Of a DNA stretch of 64,000 nucleotides, positions 36,070 through 45,528 are shown in pieces; the stretch's first letter is position 1; each line of letters begins with the position of its first letter. The stretch is taken from positions 17,456 to 81,455 of the forward strand of contig CAMWGV010000003.1 in NCBI GenBank assembly GCA_947173945.1, given 5' to 3'. The stretch is from an uncultured Lachnospiraceae bacterium (GTDB lineage: Bacteria > Bacillota > Clostridia > Lachnospirales > Lachnospiraceae). Made by a program: the position numbers and the translations under genes. The notes under the pieces were generated by a model. That model was not told the DNA's origin and searched no databases. It worked only from the letters and a program-made list of their open reading frames with translations.

Positions 36070-36114
36070 ATTAAATACAAAGATGTTATGGCTTGCAAGA
36101 GAGGAGAAATTATT

Positions 36115-39100
36115 GTGGGGAAGCGTAAAAGATTGGCGTTATTAATAGGGCAGCCGGATGAAAACCAGCAGAGCCTGTTTATAAAAGGATTTTTAAGAGA
36201 GGCTTTTGACTGTGCTTTTGACGTGTGCATTTTTGCTATGTACCAGAAGTTTCAGGATACAAAAGTGAAGGAACAGGGAGACTCAAACATTTTTTCTCTT
36301 ATTGACTGCAACTCCTTTGATGGTTTTGTAATTATGTCGGATACGATTCAGACACCGGGGGTTTTAGAGAGGATAGAGGAAGTACTTCACCAATGTAAAA
36401 AGCCTGTTATCTGCATTGACAGAGAAAGCAAATATTTTAATACAATTATGACAAACCACTATACTCCTGCCAAACAGCTTGTGGAGCATTTGATTGAAAA
36501 ACATGGGTTTACTGATATTGCGTACCTTACCGGAAAAGAGTTCCATCCTCACTCAAAGCAAAGACTACAGGCATTTTTGGACTGTATGGAAGAACATGGA
36601 CTTCCGGTCTCAAAAAATCGTGTTTTTTATGGCGACTTTTGGTATAGCAGCGGTATAAGCGTGGCAAAACAGTTATTGCATGACAGAGAGCATTTGCCTC
36701 AGGCGGTTGCCTGCGCAAATGATTGTATGGCAATAGGACTTGCAGGAGAACTCGTAAAGGGTGGCGTGCGTGTCCCTGAGGATGTGGCGGTTACGGGATA
36801 TGATGTTTTACCTGAGGCGAGGGTCGGACGCGATACAATGACATCGGCACCTGTTCCGGCTGAGGAGTGTGGAGCGCATGCAGTCAGGTGTATTACTGCT
36901 ATTTTTGCAGGGGAGGAGCTTCCTGAATTTAATCCTAAGGTTGAACTTTGTATTGGTAGCAGCTGTGGCTGCCATAAAGAAACTAGCGAGGAAGAAGATG
37001 AAAGTGTAGGTTTATGGGACATTGAGGGATATCAGGAAAGCTTTCATTCAAGAACAAATTATATGGCAAGTGATTTGCTTCTCCAGACAGACGAGTATGG
37101 TGTCATAAATACGATATTTTCATATGTGCATCAGATTAAACCTTTTGACGGTTTTCATATATGCTTAAACACTGACTGGATGGAGGAAAATGCAAGCAGT
37201 GGCTGCTACTCAGAATATATGCATCATGCGTTGGGATGTAAGGAATCAAAGGCAGGAGACAGCAGGGCAGATTTGTCAGATTTTTTTGATAAAAAGGATT
37301 TGATTGAGTCTCTGTTTGAGGATGATGATTACCCGAAAGCATATACTCTTACCCCTTTATATTTTGAAAAGCATTGTTTTGGATTTGCAGCTATAGGCTA
37401 CGGACAAGAAACACATTGTTATGAAGAAAAGTACAGAGTTTGGCTTGAAACGGTTATGCATAACCTTGAATATTTTCGTCGTGTAAATGTTCTTACAAAA
37501 GAAAATACAATTTTAAAATCGGCTCAGGTCCGTGATCCACTTACAGGCTTATACAATTACAAAGGATTTGTAGAAAATTGTATGGATATGCTTGGAAAGT
37601 TTGTGGGAGCGAAGGGTTATGTGGACATGATAGCGATTGACGTCTTAGGCTTGAATGAAATAGGCGAAAATGGTACTGTTCAGACAAGCAACAGAATAAT
37701 AGCTGACTTTGCACATTTGGTTGTTGACAATGCGGGAAATGGTATGTCATGTTATCTTGGCAACGGAGAATTCCTTGTTACTATGTTCTCGGATGTGGAT
37801 GGCGAAAGCTATATGTCTACGCTCAAAGAAAAAATTGAAAAACAGTTGGAAGAATACAATTCACAAAATGAGTTGGGACATGTATTATCTATAATTGTCG
37901 GAGGAAGCAAAGAAATAGTACAAGGCATTGAGGCATTTGAAAATTTAGTAAACAAGGCTGTCAGCATCAAAAATGGTAATAAGGCAAAGGAACAGAGGCA
38001 TAGTCAGAGTAAGCTTAGTGCGGAAGAACGGAGAAACGTTGAGATTGTAAGTGATATTTTAGATAATAACAGACTTGTGTATCATTTCCAGCCGATTGTT
38101 GATGCAAGAACAGGAGAGATTTTTGCTTATGAGGCACTTATGCGTTCCAATACGGAGCAGTTTGTTTCACCTCTTCAGATTTTAAAGTTTGCAGAATATC
38201 TGGGAAGATTATACGATGTTGAAAGGGCAACATTTTTAAATGTACTTGAATGTATTGAACAACATGAAGAGGAGTTTTTGGGTAAAAAGATATTTATAAA
38301 CAGTATTCCGGGCAACCGCTTAAAGCCTGAGGATTTTGAAATAGTTAAGGATAAGCTTGAAAAGTATAGTGGCAAGGTTGTAATTGAGCTTACAGAGCAG
38401 GCTGAACTTGACGATAATGAGCTTGCAGAAATGAAAGCGGATTATGAAAGGGCTGGAGTAGAAACAGCAGTAGATGATTATGGAACAGGATATTCCAATG
38501 TCACGAATCTGCTCCGCTATATGCCAAATTGTGTTAAGATAGACAGAATGCTTTTATCGGGCATACAGTTTAGTCCTCAAAAACAGCATTTTGTGAAAGA
38601 AATTATTGAGTTTGCACATGACAATAACATTAAGACACTGGCGGAGGGGGTTGAGACATCCGAGGAGCTTAAAATGGTTATTTCATTAGGTGTAGATTTG
38701 ATTCAGGGATTTTACACTGCAAAGCCATCAGCTGAAATATGCCGCTACACAAACCATAATATTCAAAATGAAATAATACAGTACAGTCAATTGAGCCTGG
38801 AGCAAAGTGGACGTAAGGTTTATAATGCAGGAACAGAGAGCAGCATTTCACTTGTTAAGCTGGTTACGGGACGTTACTCGCAAATCTGCTTTGGGGAGGA
38901 AAAGATGCCTCACCGTGATATTAAAATTGTTGGATTACCGGGATTTCAGGCCAATATGGATATAGTTGTGAAGGATTCCTTTAGAGGAAGAATAGAATTA
39001 CAGGATGTGGATTTGGCAAAGCACAACAATCAGCCGGGTATCAGACTTGGGAAGGATTGCGATGTGACGCTTGTTCTGACAGGAGAAAATGTATTAGAAC

Positions 39101-39885
39101 AGGGTGGAATTTTGGTACCGGAAAGCTCCAAACTCACAGTGCAGGGTGATGGAGATTTACATATAAAGCAAATTGCCATAGATGGATATGGTATTGGAAA
39201 CAGTAAAAATGAAAAACACGGAGATTTGTATTTTGAACAGGATGGTGCCATTGAAATTTGTGGAAATACAATGCACGGAGTTGGAATTGGTTCGGGCTAT
39301 GGCGGAAATATTTACATTAATCGTGGAAAATATGTGTTACGCCTTTCCGGTGAGGAGGCTGTTGGAATTGGCTCGCTTTATTCTGACATGAATCAGGAAA
39401 TTAATATGTGCGAAATGGATTTTAACATGACAAATGCTGTAAGTGTTGGAATTGGTTCGCTTGAGGGAAGTGTGAACCTGTCAATTTCGCATGTTGGTCT
39501 TAAAGCATCCTTTGGTGGTACGGAATGTACAGGCATCGGTACAATAAAAGGAGAAAAATGTAAAATATGTGTGGAACAGGCATCTATTGACATTAGTGCA
39601 CGTTCTGAACGTCTTTGTGGGCTTGGAAATATGTATGGTGTTGCGGATATAAATTTTGAATCTGCCATATATTTAGCATCTGTTCAGGGTAAAAAAGCAA
39701 TTGCAATGGGAAATGCACCGGGAAATGCAAATATACATGTAAAAAATTCTGATTTGGTAACAACTGTCAAAAATAATTTGGGAGTTGATGTGGGTGCAGA
39801 AGTATTTGAGATTGTAAATGGACGATGTGACTTTAAGTTAAATGGTAAAGAGGTTGAAAGAGAAAGTATAGAAGGTGAGTTATAA
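36115..39885 (+). CDS. Sugar-sensor/GGDEF-like/EAL/beta-solenoid chimera
   Basis: 1256 residues. Residues 1-290 are a LacI-type periplasmic-binding fold without its DNA-binding domain (CANDCMAIGLAGELVKGG, PEDVAVTGYDVLPEARVG). About 300-465 are an unknown sensor region. From 473 comes a GGDEF-like domain (RDPLTGLYNYKGF) whose signature is degenerate (LGNGEF near 548). The EAL phosphodiesterase domain near 655-875 keeps the catalytic residues (EALMR, INSIP, IELTEQ, DDYGTGYS, CVKIDRM, AEGVET). About 355 C-terminal residues hold at least seven GIG-type repeats of about 28-31 residues, probably a beta-solenoid. No signal peptide. GTG start at 36115 after GAGGAG. Likely lowers c-di-GMP in response to a ligand. 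Confidence 0.85.
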   Translation: MGKRKRLALLIGQPDENQQSLFIKGFLREAFDCAFDVCIFAMYQKFQDTKVKEQGDSNIFSLIDCNSFDGFVIMSDTIQTPGVLERIEEVLHQCKKPVICIDRESKYFNTIMTNHYTPAKQLVEHLIEKHGFTDIAYLTGKEFHPHSKQRLQAFLDCMEEHGLPVSKNRVFYGDFWYSSGISVAKQLLHDREHLPQAVACANDCMAIGLAGELVKGGVRVPEDVAVTGYDVLPEARVGRDTMTSAPVPAEECGAHAVRCITAIFAGEELPEFNPKVELCIGSSCGCHKETSEEEDESVGLWDIEGYQESFHSRTNYMASDLLLQTDEYGVINTIFSYVHQIKPFDGFHICLNTDWMEENASSGCYSEYMHHALGCKESKAGDSRADLSDFFDKKDLIESLFEDDDYPKAYTLTPLYFEKHCFGFAAIGYGQETHCYEEKYRVWLETVMHNLEYFRRVNVLTKENTILKSAQVRDPLTGLYNYKGFVENCMDMLGKFVGAKGYVDMIAIDVLGLNEIGENGTVQTSNRIIADFAHLVVDNAGNGMSCYLGNGEFLVTMFSDVDGESYMSTLKEKIEKQLEEYNSQNELGHVLSIIVGGSKEIVQGIEAFENLVNKAVSIKNGNKAKEQRHSQSKLSAEERRNVEIVSDILDNNRLVYHFQPIVDARTGEIFAYEALMRSNTEQFVSPLQILKFAEYLGRLYDVERATFLNVLECIEQHEEEFLGKKIFINSIPGNRLKPEDFEIVKDKLEKYSGKVVIELTEQAELDDNELAEMKADYERAGVETAVDDYGTGYSNVTNLLRYMPNCVKIDRMLLSGIQFSPQKQHFVKEIIEFAHDNNIKTLAEGVETSEELKMVISLGVDLIQGFYTAKPSAEICRYTNHNIQNEIIQYSQLSLEQSGRKVYNAGTESSISLVKLVTGRYSQICFGEEKMPHRDIKIVGLPGFQANMDIVVKDSFRGRIELQDVDLAKHNNQPGIRLGKDCDVTLVLTGENVLEQGGILVPESSKLTVQGDGDLHIKQIAIDGYGIGNSKNEKHGDLYFEQDGAIEICGNTMHGVGIGSGYGGNIYINRGKYVLRLSGEEAVGIGSLYSDMNQEINMCEMDFNMTNAVSVGIGSLEGSVNLSISHVGLKASFGGTECTGIGTIKGEKCKICVEQASIDISARSERLCGLGNMYGVADINFESAIYLASVQGKKAIAMGNAPGNANIHVKNSDLVTTVKNNLGVDVGAEVFEIVNGRCDFKLNGKEVERESIEGEL

Positions 39886-39893
39886 AAAAATAC

Positions 39894-39922
39894 TTGATAT
39901 ATCGACCTAAAAGGATTACAAT
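39894..39922 (+). promoter_or_regulatory. Predicted ferredoxin promoter
   Basis: TTGATA (39894-39899) and TACAAT (39917-39922) with a 17-base spacer, about 40 bases before the ferredoxin ribosome site, so the ferredoxin can be transcribed apart from the upstream gene. Confidence 0.7.
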
Positions 39923-39975
39923 AGACACGTGTTGAAAATAATTATCAATAAACACGATGAAGGAGGTTCGAGGTT

Positions 39976-40146
39976 ATGGCATACGTTATTAACGATGGTT
40001 GCGTTATGTGTGGAGCATGTGCAGGAGCTTGCCCTGTAGGCGCAATTAGCGAAGGCGACGGAAAGTTTGAGATTTCTGCTGATACTTGTATTTCATGTGG
40101 AGCATGCGCAGGAACTTGTCCGACTGGAGTTATCTCAGAGGAGTAA
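39976..40146 (+). CDS. Clostridial 2[4Fe-4S] ferredoxin
   Basis: 56 residues, too short for most gene lists. Two CxxCxxCxxxCP motifs (Cys9, 12, 15, 19 and Cys38, 41, 44, 48) are diagnostic. Low-potential electron carrier for hydrogenase and pyruvate chemistry. A strong AAGGAGG sits 9 bases before ATG 39976, and a terminator follows. In line with high expression. Confidence 0.97.
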   Translation: MAYVINDGCVMCGACAGACPVGAISEGDGKFEISADTCISCGACAGTCPTGVISEE

Positions 40147-40170
40147 TATAATCAGTACATCAAGAACAAC

Positions 40171-40203
40171 AAAGGGAGCGCATGGGTATGCACTCCCTTT
40201 TTG
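40171..40203 (+). terminator. Ferredoxin terminator
   Basis: AAAGGGAG (40171-40178) and CTCCCTTT (40193-40200) with an inner GCAT/ATGC pairing; TTTTT overlaps the arm end. Confidence 0.88.
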
Positions 40204-40626
40204 CAATCATATAATATTAATGTTATATGATTGCAAATGTGTTTTGTTTTGTGTTATGAATAATTGCAAATTCACCAGCCTTTGCTATTATAATAATAGA
40301 AAAATTTTAATATTTATTGCATATCATAATTCTAAGACATAAGAAGAAAATACTGTGATATATTTCAAATATATTCCTTGAAAAATGATATGCAGTTTTT
40401 GAAATAAAGGATTAATTTAGGTAAATGTGAAGTAATGCTTATATTTTAGTTTGCTAATGGGTAAAATGCGAGAAGTCCGCAAAATACAGGATTGATTATA
40501 TAAACAGAACGTTAAAGACCTGAATCAACCAATATTTACAAAAATAATTTACTATATAATTTAAATAAAATCAACATTTTTTTGCTGATTTACCAGTAAA
40601 ATATTTTGAAAAAAATAAGAATTATC

Positions 40627-40654
40627 TTTACATGTAAACATTTTGTGATAAACT
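40627..40654 (+). promoter_or_regulatory. Predicted mecA promoter
   Basis: TTTACA (40627-40632) and TAAACT (40649-40654), 16-base spacer. The -35 box is part of the palindrome TTTACATGTAAA (40627-40638), which could be an operator. Confidence 0.55.
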
Positions 40655-40685
40655 AATAATATCATTTTGCTAAGGAGTGACTGAT

Positions 40686-41459
40686 ATGAAGATTGAAAGA
40701 TTAAGTGAAAATCAAATAAGGTGTACTCTTAATAAGGCTGACTTGGCAGATAAGGAGCTTTTATTATCAGAGCTTGCGTATGGCACTGATAAGGCAAAAG
40801 AGCTTTTTCGTGAGTTGATGCAGCAGGCATCAAATGAATTGGGATTTGAAGTGGACAATATTCCACTTATGATAGAAGCGATACCTGTATCACCGGAGTG
40901 TTTGATTTTAATTATTACAAAGGTTGAAGACCCGGATGAACTGGATACCAGGTTCTCCAGATTTACAAAGCATCTTGCTGATGTGGAACCATATGATGGT
41001 GAGGATGCGGAGGAGGATGATGAATCCCACATGGAAGTCGGAGCATCAGCCGCTCATGCCGCTGATGGCTTGATAGAGGCTCTTGGTAATCTTGCTGAAG
41101 GACTTAGTGCATTAGGAGGCCGCAAGACAAAGCGGACTGCTGAGCCTGTTTTCGAATCAACTCAGGAAGTATTCCGGGTGTATTCATTTATGAGCCTTGA
41201 GGATGTTATGGAGGCATCGGTAAATGTTAGCGATGTATATGCCGGACATAATACATTATATAAGAGTAAAAGCGATAACAAATATTATCTTTATCTGCTC
41301 AAGGGTGAAACCCCAGATGGAGATTTTATAAGGGTTTGTAACATAATCAGTGAGTATGGGGACAAGGTTAAAGCAACATATGCTACCTTTGAGCATTACG
41401 AAGAACACTATAAAGTTATTGTGGAAGATAACGCAATACAAACCTTGAGCACAATATAG
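40686..41459 (+). CDS. mecA: MecA-like adaptor protein
   Basis: 257 residues. N-terminal MecA signature (MKIERLSENQIRCTL, FRELMQQASNELGF), an acidic linker (EDAEEDDESHMEVG) with an alanine-rich stretch, and a C-terminal ClpC-binding domain (YSFMSLEDVMEASVNVS). MecA hands substrates to the ClpC protease. ATG 40686 follows AAGGAG by 8 bases. A GTG 9 bases upstream is less likely. Confidence 0.85.
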   Translation: MKIERLSENQIRCTLNKADLADKELLLSELAYGTDKAKELFRELMQQASNELGFEVDNIPLMIEAIPVSPECLILIITKVEDPDELDTRFSRFTKHLADVEPYDGEDAEEDDESHMEVGASAAHAADGLIEALGNLAEGLSALGGRKTKRTAEPVFESTQEVFRVYSFMSLEDVMEASVNVSDVYAGHNTLYKSKSDNKYYLYLLKGETPDGDFIRVCNIISEYGDKVKATYATFEHYEEHYKVIVEDNAIQTLSTI

Positions 41460-41494
41460 AGATAGATATTTCCATCAACAAAGGAGAGCTGGAT

Positions 41495-42100
41495 ATGTAT
41501 ATTACTTGTTTAGATTTAGAGGGAGTTTTAGTTCCTGAAATATGGATTGCGTTTGCTGAGGCAAGTGGAATACCTGAATTAAAAAGAACAACACGGGATG
41601 AACCGGATTATGATAAGCTTATGAATTGGAGAATTGGAATTCTTAAGGAACATGGATTGGGACTTAAGGAAATTCAAGAGACAATAGCAACAATTGACCC
41701 ATTGCCGGGAGCGAAGGAATTCCTTGACGAGCTTCGTTCTATATGTCAGGTAATTATTATAAGTGATACATTCTCCCAGTTTGCAGGACCCCTGATGGCA
41801 AAGCTTGGATATCCTACCATTTTCTGCAACTCACTTGAGGTTGCTACGTCTGGTGAAATAACAGGCTTTAAGATGAGATGTGAACAGTCTAAGCTTACTA
41901 CTGTGAAGGCTCTTCAGTCTATAGGTTATGACACGATTGCCAGTGGAGACAGTCACAATGATCTAGGTATGATAAAAGCGAGTAAGGCCGGATTTTTATT
42001 CAGAAGTACGGAACAGATAAAAGCGGATTATCCGGAACTGCCTGCTTTTGAAGAATATAATGAGCTGTTATCAGCAATAAAAGAAGAAATATCTAAGTAA
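41495..42100 (+). CDS. thrH: ThrH-like HAD phosphatase
   Basis: 201 residues, HAD fold, with the ThrH-type first motif CLDLEGVLVPEIW (Asp7 nucleophile, Glu9 in place of the second Asp) and last motif ASGDSHNDLGMI. Known ThrH enzymes dephosphorylate phosphoserine or transfer its phosphate to homoserine. A homoserine dehydrogenase is at 54738. AAGGAGAG ribosome site. Substrate assignment is by family only. Confidence 0.85.
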   Translation: MYITCLDLEGVLVPEIWIAFAEASGIPELKRTTRDEPDYDKLMNWRIGILKEHGLGLKEIQETIATIDPLPGAKEFLDELRSICQVIIISDTFSQFAGPLMAKLGYPTIFCNSLEVATSGEITGFKMRCEQSKLTTVKALQSIGYDTIASGDSHNDLGMIKASKAGFLFRSTEQIKADYPELPAFEEYNELLSAIKEEISK

Positions 42101-42123
42101 AGCTTTATATGTTGTAACAAAAG

Positions 42124-42173
42124 GTGCCGCCATATTAAGAGTATTTATACTTTAATATAAATGTTCTTAATAT
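42124..42173. terminator. Bidirectional terminator between convergent genes
   Basis: GTGCCGCCATATTAAGA (42124-42140) is perfectly complementary to TCTTAATATGGCGGCAC, ending near 42182. It lies between thrH and the convergent BI-1 gene and can serve both; T-rich sequence follows on the plus strand. Confidence 0.8.
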
Positions 42174-42206
42174 GGCGGCACTTTAATTACTTGATTACAA
42201 AAGCTT

Positions 42207-42905
42207 TTAGTTATTGTTAGCTCTTGAAAGTATGCTTAAAATTCTTATGAAGAGATTTACAATATCTACATAAAGCTCGGCGGCCGAATCGATGGCATTG
42301 TCAACTGTTCGAGCACAACAATTTGCTCTTGCCCAGTCATAGCCGATGTATCCGCAGAAAATCAAAACTACAATATAATCGATAATGCCAAGTGGAGCAC
42401 CGACAACCATCATAATAAGCTCAACAGCAATTGTAAGTAACAACGTTATGAATAATGTTTTTCCCATGCTAAGGAAAACGTATGGGAAAAGTGATGATAA
42501 AGCCATCATACCTATGGTAACTAAGCTTGTAATTCCAAATGCTGCTATTACAGTGTTGCTGTAGCCTGATGCAACAAAAACATTTACTACAATAGAAAGT
42601 ACAAGACCAAGTGGAATAACAATAAGGTTATAACCGATAAAGCTGATAACAGGGTTGACTGAACGGTTTACCATAGTGCTTCCAGCTATACACATTATAA
42701 AATATAATCCGAAAAACAACCATCCGCTTGTTTGTAAAAGACTTACAGCGGCACCGTAACAAAACTTAATCATAAAACAGTTTACAAGAAAGCCGTAAAG
42801 AAGTGTGCCACCTATAATAAGGTTGTAGGCCCTTTCTGATATTTCCAATTCACCTGCATGAAAATGCTGGCGTTCCATGTAGCGTTCCCGTCTGTTTAGT
42901 TCCAT
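42207..42905 (-). CDS. Bax inhibitor-1/YccA family membrane protein
   Basis: 232 residues with about seven membrane helices (SERAYNLIIGGTLLYGFLVN at the start, YDWARANC late), matching the BI-1/YccA/YetJ superfamily, some of which are pH-gated calcium leaks. GGGAGG ribosome site before ATG 42905. Follows the DUF1858 gene on the same strand, 32 bases apart, so probably co-transcribed. Confidence 0.85.
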   Translation of the reverse strand: MELNRRERYMERQHFHAGELEISERAYNLIIGGTLLYGFLVNCFMIKFCYGAAVSLLQTSGWLFFGLYFIMCIAGSTMVNRSVNPVISFIGYNLIVIPLGLVLSIVVNVFVASGYSNTVIAAFGITSLVTIGMMALSSLFPYVFLSMGKTLFITLLLTIAVELIMMVVGAPLGIIDYIVVLIFCGYIGYDWARANCCARTVDNAIDSAAELYVDIVNLFIRILSILSRANNN

Positions 42906-42937
42906 AAAATTACCTCCCTTTAAAAATAAAAAAATAT

Positions 42938-43153
42938 TTATTGTGTATTTTTGTTTGCAAGATATTCATTAATTGATGATATAACCTCATCAACGTTCAT
43001 ACCGTGAACCATGCATGCTTCTTCAAGACTTTCCATCGCTGCTGACGGACAACCGACACAATGCATTCCTGCAGCCATTAAAATAGCAGCATTGCCCGGG
43101 TCAATTTCTATAATTTCATGAATTAACATGGATTTATCAACTGTCTGTGCCAT
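42938..43153 (-). CDS. DUF1858 redox disulfide protein
   Basis: 71 residues, the whole DUF1858 domain. Conserved MHCVGCPSAAMESLEEAC with a CxxC pair; the family is linked to hybrid-cluster proteins and redox chemistry in anaerobes. AAGGAGG ribosome site. Divergent from the split PFL operon across a 311-base regulatory gap, which suggests a shared anaerobic or redox response. Confidence 0.87.
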   Translation of the reverse strand: MAQTVDKSMLIHEIIEIDPGNAAILMAAGMHCVGCPSAAMESLEEACMVHGMNVDEVISSINEYLANKNTQ

Positions 43154-43237
43154 TATTTGACCTCCTTACTGTAATAATAATGTCAAAAAGACATAAATAT
43201 TCTAACATATATAATGTACATATGTCTATTAAAATAT

Positions 43238-43258
43238 AATTGTATATTGTATACAATT
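43238..43258. promoter_or_regulatory. Inverted repeat between DUF1858 and PFL
   Basis: AATTGTATA (43238-43246), TTG, TATACAATT (43250-43258): perfect 9-bp arms. A further half-site TATACAATT lies at 43307-43315 inside the PFL promoter spacer. This spacing is compatible with a regulator acting on the PFL promoter or on the divergent DUF1858 gene. Confidence 0.5.
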
Positions 43259-43297
43259 AATGTACAAAAAAAAGTACAAAAATTAATAGATATAACA

Positions 43298-43326
43298 TTG
43301 ACGTGTATACAATTTGAAATTATAAT
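43298..43326 (+). promoter_or_regulatory. Predicted PFL operon promoter
   Basis: TTGACG (43298-43303) and TATAAT (43321-43326), 17-base spacer, near consensus. A 140-base leader follows. Confidence 0.85.
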
Positions 43327-43331
43327 ATAAA

Positions 43332-43464
43332 CATCATCAGTTGCTGAATTGGTTTTTATGATGGGGGTGAAAGCCAGTATCGGTTTCTGAAAGGAACAGT
43401 TTACATTTATTTTTAAAGAAATCCGCATAGTGACAGCGGAAGAAAAAAGGAGGAATAAAATACA
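43332..43464 (+). promoter_or_regulatory. Possibly structured 5' leader of the PFL operon
   Basis: The leader offers CATCAT (43332-43337) pairing with ATGATG (43368-43373), a GTTTC/GGAAC hairpin near 43383-43396, and TCCGC (43422-43426) with GCGGA (43436-43440) just before the AGGAGG ribosome site. It is unlike riboswitch cores I know; the CCGCCUGGGC core of the ZTP (pfl) riboswitch is absent. Function unproven. Confidence 0.4.
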
Positions 43465-45528
43465 ATGTTATTAAAATTTGATGCATTGGAAGCAGAGGGA
43501 TGGGATGGTTTTGTACCAGGAAAATGGCAGAAGGAAGTTGAGGTAAGAGACTTCATTCAGAAAAACTACACTCCATATGAGGGTGATGATTCATTCCTGG
43601 CTGAGCCAACTCAGGATACTAAGGATTTATGGCAGATGGTTCTTGATCTTTCTAAGAAGGAGAGAGAAGCAGGCGGCGTTCTTGATATGGATACAAGTGT
43701 AGTTTCTACACTTACTTCACATGAGGCAGGATATCTTGACAAGAGCAAGGAAAAGATTGTCGGATTCCAGACTGATAAGCCTTTCAAGAGAGGTATGAAC
43801 GTATATGGTGGTATCCGTATGGCCATGAAGGCATGTGAGGATAACGGATACAAGGTTGACCCTGAGGTTGTTGAGTTCTTCACCACTCACAGAAAGACTC
43901 ATAATGCAGGTGTATTCGATGTATACGATGCAGAGATAAGAAGATGCCGTTCAAACCATATTATTACAGGTCTTCCAGATGCATACGGACGTGGACGTAT
44001 TATCGGTGACTACAGAAGAGTTGCTCTTTACGGAATTGACTTCCTTATTGAGGACAAGAAAATCCAGAAGGAGTCATTCGGTGATATTTATACTGATGAT
44101 GTAATAAGAGGCAAGGAAGAAATTTCTGAGCAGATAAGAGCTCTTGGTGAGTTAAAGCAGATGGCAGCTGCTTACGGTATTGATATTTCAAAGCCTGCTA
44201 AGAATGTTAAGGAAGCTATTCAGGCAGTATACTTTGGTTATCTTGGTGCCGTTAAGGAGCAGAATGGTGCGGCTATGTCACTTGGTCGTACATCAACATT
44301 CCTTGATGTTTATGCTGAGAGAGATCTTAAGAATGGTACATTTACAGAGTCAGAGATTCAGGAGTTTATTGATCACTTCGTAATGAAGCTGAGATGCGTA
44401 AAGTTCGCAAGAACTCCAGAGTATAATTCAATATTTGCAGGTGATCCTGTATGGGTTACTGAGTCACTTGGTGGTATGGGTGTTGATGGACGTCCGCTTG
44501 TAACAAAGATGAGCTTCAGATATCTCCATACACTTGATAACTTAGGTACTTCACCAGAGCCAAACCTTACAGTTCTCTGGTCAACAAATCTTCCTATTAA
44601 CTGGAAGCAGTACTGTGCTAAGATGTCAATTAAGTCTTCATCTATCCAGTATGAGAATGATGACCTTATGAGACCAATTCATGGTGATGATTACGGTATT
44701 GCATGCTGTGTATCTTCCATGGTAATAGGTAAGGAAATGCAGTTCTTCGGTGCAAGAGCTAACCTTGCTAAGTGTCTTCTTTACGCAATCAACGGTGGTG
44801 TTGATGAGTGTACAGGTGTACAGGTTGGTCCTAAGTACAGACCAATTACTTCTGAGTATCTTGATTACGATGAGGTTATGGAAAAATTTGATGATATGAT
44901 GGAATGGCTTGCTAAGGTATATGTAAGTGCACTTAATATCATTCATTATATGCATGACAAGTATGCTTATGAGAGAATTCAGATGGCTCTTCATGACAGA
45001 GATGTTAAGAGATACTTTGCAACAGGTCTTGCAGGACTTTCTGTTGTTGCTGATTCACTTTCAGCTATCAAGTATGCTAAGGTTAAGGCAGTTAGAAATG
45101 AGCAGGGTGTCGTAGTAAGCTACGAGACAGAGGGAGATTTCCCTAAATATGGTAACAATGATGACAGAGTTGATAAGATTGCAGCAAGTCTTGTGTCAAC
45201 ATTTATGCACAAGCTTAGAAAGCATCACGTATACAGAAATGGTTTCCCAACCATGTCAATTCTTACTATCACTTCGAACGTAACTTATGGTAAGAACACT
45301 GGAGATACTCCTTGTGGTAGAAAGCATGGTCAGCCATTTGCTCCTGGTGCAAACCCAATGCATCAGAGAGATACACATGGTGCACTTGCATCTCTTGCAA
45401 CAGTTGCAAAGCTTCCATTCATGGATTCACAGGATGGTATTTCAAATACCTTCTCAATTATTCCAGGTGCTCTTGGTAAAGAGGATCAGGTATTCGCAGG
45501 TGACCTTGAAGTGGATCTTAAGCTGTAA
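43465..45528 (+). CDS. pflB: Pyruvate formate-lyase body lacking the glycyl-radical domain
   Basis: 687 residues; typical PFL is about 740-760. The catalytic cysteine pair is present (Cys414-Cys415 in GIACCVSSM), with the PFL N-terminus ([19 protein letters not shown]) and the late motifs [20 protein letters not shown] and [19 protein letters not shown]. The protein stops right after, where intact PFL would continue into NLVxLLDGY and the RVSGYAV radical loop. Those residues are in the separate gene at 45841. AGGAGG ribosome site, own promoter. Uses pyruvate and CoA to make acetyl-CoA and formate, if complemented by the small radical protein. Confidence 0.95.
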   Translation: MLLKFDALEAEGWDGFVPGKWQKEVEVRDFIQKNYTPYEGDDSFLAEPTQDTKDLWQMVLDLSKKEREAGGVLDMDTSVVSTLTSHEAGYLDKSKEKIVGFQTDKPFKRGMNVYGGIRMAMKACEDNGYKVDPEVVEFFTTHRKTHNAGVFDVYDAEIRRCRSNHIITGLPDAYGRGRIIGDYRRVALYGIDFLIEDKKIQKESFGDIYTDDVIRGKEEISEQIRALGELKQMAAAYGIDISKPAKNVKEAIQAVYFGYLGAVKEQNGAAMSLGRTSTFLDVYAERDLKNGTFTESEIQEFIDHFVMKLRCVKFARTPEYNSIFAGDPVWVTESLGGMGVDGRPLVTKMSFRYLHTLDNLGTSPEPNLTVLWSTNLPINWKQYCAKMSIKSSSIQYENDDLMRPIHGDDYGIACCVSSMVIGKEMQFFGARANLAKCLLYAINGGVDECTGVQVGPKYRPITSEYLDYDEVMEKFDDMMEWLAKVYVSALNIIHYMHDKYAYERIQMALHDRDVKRYFATGLAGLSVVADSLSAIKYAKVKAVRNEQGVVVSYETEGDFPKYGNNDDRVDKIAASLVSTFMHKLRKHHVYRNGFPTMSILTITSNVTYGKNTGDTPCGRKHGQPFAPGANPMHQRDTHGALASLATVAKLPFMDSQDGISNTFSIIPGALGKEDQVFAGDLEVDLKL

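Larger units (their letters stand above)
40147..40685. other. 539-base gap, with a second inverted repeat and a promoter
   Basis: Besides the ferredoxin terminator it holds a perfect 14-bp inverted repeat, TTGCAATCATATAA (40201-40214) and TTATATGATTGCAA (40223-40236), followed by a T-rich run that could act as a second terminator. A promoter for the next gene lies at 40627 (listed separately). The rest (40250-40620) is AT-rich with no gene I can support. Confidence 0.6.

Noticed and set aside
40067..40342. 91-codon frame overlapping the ferredoxin
   Set aside because: Out of frame with the ferredoxin cysteine motifs, and it crosses the ferredoxin terminator.
43238..43258. Rex operator before PFL
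   Set aside because: Clostridial Rex sites look like TTGTTAA-N4-TTAACAA; here the arms read TTGTATA and TATACAA with a 3-base spacer, so Rex is not supported.
43183..43428. 81-codon minus-strand frame in the PFL regulatory gap
   Set aside because: Overlaps the promoter and leader, has no ribosome site and no recognisable protein features.
43327..43464. ZTP (pfl) or THF riboswitch before PFL
   Set aside because: The CCGCCUGGGC core of the ZTP motif and the THF core are both missing. Kept only as a possible structured leader.
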